A stretch of 64,000 nucleotides of DNA. It comes from Lipingzhangella_A rawalii (GTDB lineage: Bacteria > Actinomycetota > Actinomycetes > Streptosporangiales > Streptosporangiaceae). The translations under genes and the position numbers were made by a program. This document shows, piece by piece, positions 59,102 through 64,000 of this stretch; within the stretch, counting starts at the first letter, position 1; the number at the start of each line of letters is the position of its first letter. Location of the stretch: NCBI RefSeq assembly GCF_031628175.1, contig NZ_JAVLVT010000008.1:124001-188000 (forward strand). Reading direction: 5' to 3'. The notes beneath the pieces are model-generated. The model had not been told where the DNA came from, made no database searches, and saw only the letters and a list, made by a program, of their open reading frames with translations.

Positions 59102-60412
59102 TCAGGGGCGTCGGCGTTTGCCCCGGTAGGACTGTGCCACCCGTACCCGCCGCACGGGCGCCACCGGTGCGGCCAGGAGAAGCAGCAGCAGCAGGAACAG
59201 CAGCAGGATGCTGGGGGCGATGGCTCCAACGGCCCCCGGGTCGCTGGCGACGGGGCTGGCGGGATTCTCGTCGTCACCGTCGGCTGCCTCGTCCTCGCCG
59301 GGGCTCACGAAGGGCAGCTCGGCAAGGTCATCCCCGTTCTCCAGGCCCTCGAGCCCCTCCAGGTCATCGAGTCCACCCGGGGGTGGCGCGGTGTCCGGAA
59401 GGTCCGGAAGGTCCGGGGGGTCGGTGGGTAGTCCCTCCGGTGGCCCGGCTCCCCGGTCCGGGAGGGAGGTGTCTGGTGGCGCGCCGGGAAGTCCGTCCCG
59501 CGGTGCACCTCCAGAGCCGGGGCCGGCCTCGCCACCGGAGCCCGATCCCGCGGAGGCGCTATCCTCGTCGTCTTCGTCGCTTCGCGGTGGCCCCGACGGT
59601 GCACCGTCACTGCCGTCTCCCGAGTCCGGATCCGAGGTCACGCCACCCGAGGGTGGGTTCGGAGACTCCGGTGGGGCGGGCGTGGCCGTGACACTACCGG
59701 TCGGTTCGGGGGTGGGGTCGGGTGTCTCGGTGGGCGTGGGATCCGGAGTTTCCGTGGGCGTGGGGTCGGGTGTCTCGGTGGGCGTGGGATCCGGAGTTTC
59801 CGTGGGCGTGGGGTCGGGTGTCTCGGTGGGCGTGGGATCCGGAGTTTCCGTGGGCGTGGGGTCGGGTGTCTCCGTGGGTGTGGGATCCGGAGTTTCGGTA
59901 GGGGTCGGATCGGGTTCTGGCTCGACCGGGACCGTTACGGCGGCGCTGACCTCACCGTTGTCTGCCTCCGGCGGTTCCGCGTCGTCCTGGGTGGGGGCAT
60001 CCTCGTCCACCCGGTAGGTGATCGTGACCAGGAGGTCCAGGTCGGTGGGCTCATCGGGGGCGGTGCCCCGTACGGTTCCCGAGGTCTGACTGCCGGCAGG
60101 AACTGCGGAGTCCTCTGTCGCCACGCGCCATGCGTCGGCACACTCGGGGGTGCAGTCGACCCTGTGGCCGGTCACCACCAGGTCCGGGCCGTCCTCCGGC
60201 GCATCCAGCTCCAGGTCCAGCTCGACATCAGCGCCGACCGTCACCGGATCCGGCGCAGTCAGCTCCAGGGTCGGCTTCGTTTCGTCCACGGGGTCGGCCC
60301 ATGCGGGCACCGCCGGTGCCACCAGGGCCACTCCGGAGACCAGCACACCGGCACACAGGCCCACGGCAGGGCTCCCGCCCCGCCCACCGCGATCGCTCCT
60401 GGGGCTACGCAT
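59102..60412 (-). CDS. Exported surface protein with PDPTPTET stalk and C-terminal membrane anchor
   Basis: A 436-residue protein. A signal peptide (AVGLCAGVLVSGVALVAPAV) is followed by a small beta domain (residues about 45-150; it contains CTPEC). Next is a stalk of about eight PDPTPTET units and a long Pro/Ser/Gly/Asp-rich region. The protein ends with a hydrophobic helix (SILLLFLLLLLLLAAPV) and a basic tail (RRVRVAQSYRGKRRRP). There is no LPXTG, so it is probably held by the membrane helix. The repeat DNA alternates two 24-base versions, giving a 48-base higher order (59714-59910). Function unknown; a wall-spanning spacer is likely. Confidence 0.75.
   Translation of the reverse strand: MRSPRSDRGGRGGSPAVGLCAGVLVSGVALVAPAVPAWADPVDETKPTLELTAPDPVTVGADVELDLELDAPEDGPDLVVTGHRVDCTPECADAWRVATEDSAVPAGSQTSGTVRGTAPDEPTDLDLLVTITYRVDEDAPTQDDAEPPEADNGEVSAAVTVPVEPEPDPTPTETPDPTPTETPDPTPTETPDPTPTETPDPTPTETPDPTPTETPDPTPTETPDPTPTETPDPTPEPTGSVTATPAPPESPNPPSGGVTSDPDSGDGSDGAPSGPPRSDEDDEDSASAGSGSGGEAGPGSGGAPRDGLPGAPPDTSLPDRGAGPPEGLPTDPPDLPDLPDTAPPPGGLDDLEGLEGLENGDDLAELPFVSPGEDEAADGDDENPASPVASDPGAVGAIAPSILLLFLLLLLLLAAPVAPVRRVRVAQSYRGKRRRP
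59714..59910. repeat. 24/48-base tandem repeat coding the PDPTPTET stalk
   Basis: Alternating units GTGGGCGTGGGATCCGGAGT plus TTCC and GTGGGCGTGGGGTCGGGTGT plus CTCG, about eight in all. The alternation suggests growth by duplication of 48-base blocks. Confidence 0.8.
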
Positions 60413-60695
60413 GAGTAGTTACTCCCTCAGTGGACAGCCTCCAGCATCGTAATCGGATCAGGCCGGACCTGACGACCCCCATCGGCCTTTTCTTGCCCCA
60501 TGCACCGGAGGCCACCCCCAGACGCCGCAGCAGATCCACCGAGTCCGCCACATCCCGCGCCCCAGCCGAGAACACGTACTCGGTGCCTGCCACCGGCAAA
60601 GCCACATATCGATGCTCGTCATCCACCAATACCCAGGCCCGCCAGGCCAGTCCGTCCACCCCTGCACGCTCCGGACGCCACCTCGGCCAGCTCAC
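60405..60695 (-). CDS. Hypothetical 96-residue protein
   Basis: A frame that ends with TAG overlapping the start of the PDPTPTET gene by eight bases. WVLVDDEHRYVALPVAGTEY and RDVADSVDLLRRLGVASGAW look like real protein sequence (amphipathic strands and a helix), the rest less so. GTG 60695 is the only upstream start in reach. No family was recognised. It may instead be chance; the opposite strand also has an open frame. Confidence 0.35.
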   Translation of the reverse strand: MSWPRWRPERAGVDGLAWRAWVLVDDEHRYVALPVAGTEYVFSAGARDVADSVDLLRRLGVASGAWGKKRPMGVVRSGLIRLRCWRLSTEGVTTHA

Positions 60696-61047
60696 CGTGC
60701 CTCGCAGCGAGTGGGCTGCCTTCCTGAACGCCGTGCGTACCCGGGAGCTCTAGCCGCACGCTGCCTGGCCCACCCGCGCCACACGGGCGCTGGCGCGTTC
60801 CAGGCCCCATGCCCCCGGCTGCCCACCCGGGGACAGTCAGAGCAGGCGGCTGTCGAATCCGGCGTCCACCAGGCGCCGATAGGCAGCCCAGACATCCTCG
60901 GGGACCTTCTGCGCGACCGCGAAGCCGAGCGCCGGATAACTCGACGACCCGCGGGAGGTCACAGCCGGCGAACCCGAGGCAGCCTGCGGTCACAGCCAAC
61001 CCTTGGCACCGATCACCCGACCCGGCGAACCTTTCGGGGGCACAGCA

Positions 61048-61896
61048 CTAGCGGACCGAGCCGGTGCCCAGGTCGAGACCGTAGTCAGCTGGGCCACGGC
61101 CCGTTCCGGCACCCGGACGGTCCGGACCGGTGTCCAGGTCGGCCTCGGCGTGGTCATCGAGTACGGCACCATCCCCGGACGCCGAGGCGTCGTTCTCGGA
61201 GCCGGTGCGGGGGCCGGGTTCGGGAACGAACCGGTAGCCCACATTGCGGACCGTGCCGATCAGCGCCTCGTACTCACTGCCGAGTTTGGCCCGGAGCCGC
61301 CGCACGTGCACATCGATGGTCCGGGTGCCACCGAAGTAGTCGTATCCCCAGACCTCCTGGAGCAGCTGGGCGCGGGTGAAGACCCGCCCCGGGTGTTGGG
61401 CGAGGAACTTCAGCAGCTCGAACTCCTTGAACGTCAGATCCAACACCCGACCGCGCATCCGGGCGGTGTAGGTGGCCTCGTCGATGGTGAGATCCCCCCG
61501 TCGGATCTCGTCCGGATCATCGGCCACCTCGGCCTGACCGACCGCAAGCCGCAGCCGGGCCTCGAGCTCGGCCGGCCCGCAGTCCCGCAGCAGGACATCG
61601 TCGACCGCCCATTCGGGGTTCACTGCCGCCAGTCCCCCCTCGGTGAGTACCGCCAGCAGTGGACAGTCCAGCCCGGTGTCGCGCAGGAGGCGGCACAGAT
61701 CCCGCGCGGCCACCAGCTGGGAACGTGCGTCGACGAGGATCGCGTCGATCGGGCCGCCAGATCGGTCCGGGCCATAGGTGAGGAGGACACTTGGTTCCGC
61801 GGGCGCAACCCGGGTGCTGTGGGATAGCAGGCCCAGGGCCGGCAGAATCGTGTCCGATGGTTCAGTCGAGTTGGTCAGTAGCAACAGATGACTCAT
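61048..61896 (-). CDS. glnR: GlnR, OmpR-type nitrogen regulator
   Basis: A 282-residue regulator. The receiver-like half starts SHLLLLTNSTEPSDTILPAL and lacks the usual acidic pocket, as in GlnR, which acts without a partner kinase. The winged-helix half has LDLTFKEFELLKFLAQHPGR, VFTRAQLLQEVWGYDYFGG and TRTIDVHVRRLRAKLGSEYE. It controls nitrogen assimilation genes in actinomycetes. About 45 residues after the wHTH (PGPRTGSENDASASGDGAVL on) are an acidic, low-complexity tail not usual for the family. ATG 61896 is used; it is divergent from the MoaD-like gene. Confidence 0.93.
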   Translation of the reverse strand: MSHLLLLTNSTEPSDTILPALGLLSHSTRVAPAEPSVLLTYGPDRSGGPIDAILVDARSQLVAARDLCRLLRDTGLDCPLLAVLTEGGLAAVNPEWAVDDVLLRDCGPAELEARLRLAVGQAEVADDPDEIRRGDLTIDEATYTARMRGRVLDLTFKEFELLKFLAQHPGRVFTRAQLLQEVWGYDYFGGTRTIDVHVRRLRAKLGSEYEALIGTVRNVGYRFVPEPGPRTGSENDASASGDGAVLDDHAEADLDTGPDRPGAGTGRGPADYGLDLGTGSVR

Positions 61897-62025
61897 GCGT
61901 CACTTCCCGTCGTGCCGCGCGCCGCGGCCGGACACGAAGGCGCCGTTGCCCCCGGTGCGACAATTCCCGAAACCAGTAGTAGAACAAGAACCAGTGCCTC
62001 CGAGGACCCCAAGGATAGTCAATCG

Positions 62026-62346
62026 ATGATTACGGTAACCATCCGGTACTGGGCGGCGGCGAAGGACGCGGCCGGTGTGGCCGAGGAGCAGTACCGCCTG
62101 GGGGAGCCCGACCTCGACGGGACCGACGCGTCCGGTCCGCATCGCCCCGTCGAGGTCACGCTTGCGGATCTCCTCACCGGGGTTCGGGCGCGGCACGCCG
62201 GCCAGGAACAGTTCCTGCGGGTCCTGGAGCGCTCCTCGCTGCTGGTGGAGGAACGTGCCGCCGGGAACCGGCCACCCTCCGAGGTGCCCCTGACCGAGGG
62301 GACTGTGGTGGAGGTACTCCCGCCCTTCGCCGGAGGCTGTGCATGA
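62026..62346 (+). CDS. MoaD/ThiS-family small protein
   Basis: A 106-residue beta-grasp protein. ITVTIRYWAAAKDAAGVAEE is the MoaD-like opening, and VVEVLPPFAGGCA the end, with the usual Gly-Gly followed by two extra residues (Cys-Ala). MoaD and ThiS act as sulfur carriers after adenylation of the last glycine, so the extra residues would need removal, or the protein has another role. ATG 62026 follows AAGGA. Its stop overlaps the ATG of the glutaredoxin gene (ATGA), indicating coupling. Confidence 0.75.
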   Translation: MITVTIRYWAAAKDAAGVAEEQYRLGEPDLDGTDASGPHRPVEVTLADLLTGVRARHAGQEQFLRVLERSSLLVEERAAGNRPPSEVPLTEGTVVEVLPPFAGGCA

Positions 62347-62624
62347 GAATCCCCGAGTTCGTCGAACGTGACCAAGAACACAGAATCATCCTGGTGGGTA
62401 AGGCCGACTGTCACCTCTGCGCCGAGGCGCGAGATGTGGTGACCCGCGTCGCCACGCAGCTCAACCTTGCCTGGACCGAACGTGATCTTGCCGACTGTAG
62501 CCAGGAGGAGCGCGACGAGTACTGGGACAAGATTCCGGTGACCTTTGTCGACGGCGCGGTACACGACTTCTGGCGCGTGGACGAGCGGCGTCTCCGGGCC
62601 GCGCTCGGTGTCGATACGACATAA
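62343..62624 (+). CDS. Glutaredoxin-family protein (DUF836-like)
   Basis: A 93-residue thioredoxin-fold protein. The active site is ILVGKADCHLCAEARDVV with C-H-L-C, and KIPVTFVDG has the cis-proline. It lacks a long extension and is typical of the glutaredoxin-like genes found near rex and hemA in actinomycetes. It overlaps the MoaD-like gene by four bases, which may point to a shared sulfur or redox task, and precedes rex by 89 bases. Confidence 0.8.
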   Translation: MRIPEFVERDQEHRIILVGKADCHLCAEARDVVTRVATQLNLAWTERDLADCSQEERDEYWDKIPVTFVDGAVHDFWRVDERRLRAALGVDTT

Positions 62625-62713
62625 TCTGGGTCACAGCCCGCTCTCGACGCGCCGGCCCGCGGGTGGTGTCGACGGGAGCGTACGCCGCCAACCGCGGACC
62701 AGGAGCTCGCTCT

Positions 62714-63394
62714 GTGACCAGCTCGACCCCACCCCCGAAGGACCGCGGGATACCGGAGGCCACCGTCGCCCGCCTCCCGGTGTATCTCCGCGCCCTCCAG
62801 TCCCTGACCGAGCGGGGCATCCCCACGATCTCCTCGGAGGATTTGGCTGCCACGACCGGGGTCAACTCGGCGAAGCTTCGCAAGGACCTCTCACACCTGG
62901 GGTCCTACGGAACGCGCGGTGTGGGCTACGACGTCGAGTACCTCGTCTACCAGGTCTCACGTGAACTTGGTCTCACTCAGGACTGGTGTGTGGCGATCAT
63001 CGGGGCCGGAAACCTGGGCCGCGCCCTCGCCAACTACGGGGGTTTCGGGAGTCGCGGGTTCCGCATCGCCGCGCTGCTCGACGCCGACCCGGATGTGGTT
63101 GGCTTGGGGGTGGCAGGTCTGACCGTTCGCCACACTGACATCCTGGAGGATGTGGTCGTCGACGAGGGCGTATCCATCGGTGTGATCGCCACTCCTGCGG
63201 CGGCGGCACAGGGCGTGTGTGACCGTTTCGTTCGGGCGGGGGTCACCAGTGTGCTGAACTTCGCCCCGGTGGTGCTGAATGTGCCCCCGACCGTTGATGT
63301 GCGTAAGGTCGACCTGTCCATCGAACTACAGATCCTGGCGTTCCACGCGCAGCGTAAGGCGGACGGGAACCGGCTGGGCCTGCTCGACGGCTGA
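62714..63394 (+). CDS. rex: Redox-sensing repressor Rex
   Basis: A 226-residue repressor that senses the NADH/NAD balance. The winged helix has RLPVYLRALQSLTERGIPTI and TTGVNSAKLRKDLSHLGSYG; the Rossmann domain has VAIIGAGNLGRALANYGGF, and FDADP-like LLDADPDVVG. The end VDLSIELQILAFHAQR is the domain-swapped helix. GTG 62714 follows AGGAGC. Upstream of hemA, as in Streptomyces, where rex lies at the start of the rex-hemA operon. No clear Rex operator was seen immediately before it. Confidence 0.95.
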   Translation: MTSSTPPPKDRGIPEATVARLPVYLRALQSLTERGIPTISSEDLAATTGVNSAKLRKDLSHLGSYGTRGVGYDVEYLVYQVSRELGLTQDWCVAIIGAGNLGRALANYGGFGSRGFRIAALLDADPDVVGLGVAGLTVRHTDILEDVVVDEGVSIGVIATPAAAAQGVCDRFVRAGVTSVLNFAPVVLNVPPTVDVRKVDLSIELQILAFHAQRKADGNRLGLLDG

Positions 63395-63494
63395 GCCGAT
63401 CGGGCGTGTCGCTGGTGGGTACCCCCGGCCCGGCTCGTTGCGGTTACGTTGGGTGCGCGAGAACCTGTTCCCAGGGCGGTGTTGGGGGGAGTAG

Positions 63495-64000
63495 ATGAGT
63501 GTCCTCGTCGTCGGGCTGAGTCACCGGAGTTCGCCGGTGGCTCTCTTGGAGCGTGCCGCGCTGGAAGACGAGTCCCGTCGTACCTTGCTGGCGGAGCTCG
63601 TCGCCGCGGACTCCATCGACGAGGCCATCGTCGTGGCCACCTGTAACCGGCTGGAGGTGTACGCGGCGACCGGACTCGGGATCGACAGTGCCGATGGTGT
63701 CAACGGCGCTGGTGACAGTGCCGGTGCCGGTGTTGGTGTCGGTAGCGGTAGCGAGAGTGCCGTGTCCGCGATCACCGAGCTACTGGCGTGGCGTACCGGC
63801 GTCGGACTGGCCGAACTGTCCGAGCACCTCTACGTACGGCAGGGCGACCTCGCCGTGCAGCACCTCTTCTCCGTGGCCTGCGGCCTGGACTCGATGGTGG
63901 TCGGGGAAGGTCAGATCCTCGGGCAGGTCCGGGACGCGGTGAAGGAGGGACGCAGCGTCGGCACCGTGGGACGTGTCCTCGGGGACGTCGGCGAACGGGC
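63495..64000 (+). CDS. hemA: Glutamyl-tRNA reductase HemA, N-terminal part (cut by window edge)
   Basis: The first 168 residues of glutamyl-tRNA reductase, which reduces Glu-tRNA to glutamate-1-semialdehyde for heme. LVVGLSHRSSPVALLERAAL and VVATCNRLEVYAAT with the nucleophile Cys50 are exact landmarks; VACGLDSMVVGEGQILGQVR follows. Between residues about 60 and 95 there is a Gly/Ser/Val/Asp-rich insert (GIDSADGVNGAGDSAGAGVG and onward) that most family members lack. ATG 63495 follows GGGGGGAG. It comes 100 bases after rex. Confidence 0.95.
   Translation, partial: MSVLVVGLSHRSSPVALLERAALEDESRRTLLAELVAADSIDEAIVVATCNRLEVYAATGLGIDSADGVNGAGDSAGAGVGVGSGSESAVSAITELLAWRTGVGLAELSEHLYVRQGDLAVQHLFSVACGLDSMVVGEGQILGQVRDAVKEGRSVGTVGRVLGDVGER

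Overview
The window is high-GC DNA from an actinomycete. BldC, mycothiol synthase, a mycoredoxin-like protein, GlnR, Rex, SigE-type ECF sigma factor, WYL, HxlR and CGNR regulators, and DivIVA-repeat proteins all point there. The order bldC - conserved gene - DUF3073 - purM - purF - sterol carrier - DUF47 - pstBAC - mshD - glnR resembles a core chromosome segment of Streptomyces and relatives, and the overall character fits Nocardiopsaceae or a nearby family (inference, not proven here). Genes are dense and mostly intact. There is one tRNA gene, no insertion sequence and no CRISPR array that I can see.

Layout. 1-3.4 kb: the right end of a DISARM anti-phage locus (helicase drmA cut by the window edge, drmB, and drmC with an in-frame stop just before its catalytic HKD motif). 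3.5-20.1 kb: mixed accessory metabolism and regulation. It includes VOC, PPOX-like and DUF899 proteins with an HxlR regulator, a CGNR regulator divergent from a methyltransferase, and a class IV aminotransferase. It also holds a DUF11 surface protein with an LPTTG sortase signal, an aldo/keto reductase, an acyltransferase-like membrane protein, a secreted hydrolase and a Gfo/Idh/MocA oxidoreductase.

20.5-40.2 kb: an island that looks like a hypoxia/dormancy stress regulon. Two paralogous Crp/Fnr proteins lie in its left half, with a DevR-like response regulator, a GAF-GAF DevS-like kinase, three universal stress proteins and a CBS-BON protein further right. Three near-palindromes of the form GGGRCSAARGYCCY, very like DosR boxes, lie in front of devR, the CBS-BON gene and the third universal stress gene. 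The island also carries a radical SAM protein resembling tetraether lipid synthase, coupled to a methyltransferase and preceded by a mycoredoxin gene. Other members are a DUF427 - MerT-like - disulfide oxidoreductase operon (the last gene with two frameshifts), an AhpD-like protein, a DUF302 lipoprotein holding an apparently perfect 344-bp tandem duplication, and a tiny His/Cys-rich secreted peptide.

40.2-49 kb: WYL regulator, AbgT transporter, a gene-poor stretch ending at tRNA-Ser(GCT), a sigma factor, two DivIVA-domain proteins beside an N-acetylmuramoyl-L-alanine amidase, an acidic repeat protein, and bldC behind an unusually palindrome-rich leader. 49-64 kb: conserved housekeeping: purM-purF, phosphate transport (pstC-pstA-pstB without pstS but with a PHO box), mshD, a PDPTPTET-repeat surface protein, glnR, a MoaD/glutaredoxin pair, rex and the start of hemA.

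All protein assignments come from reading motifs, lengths and gene order; no database search was made.
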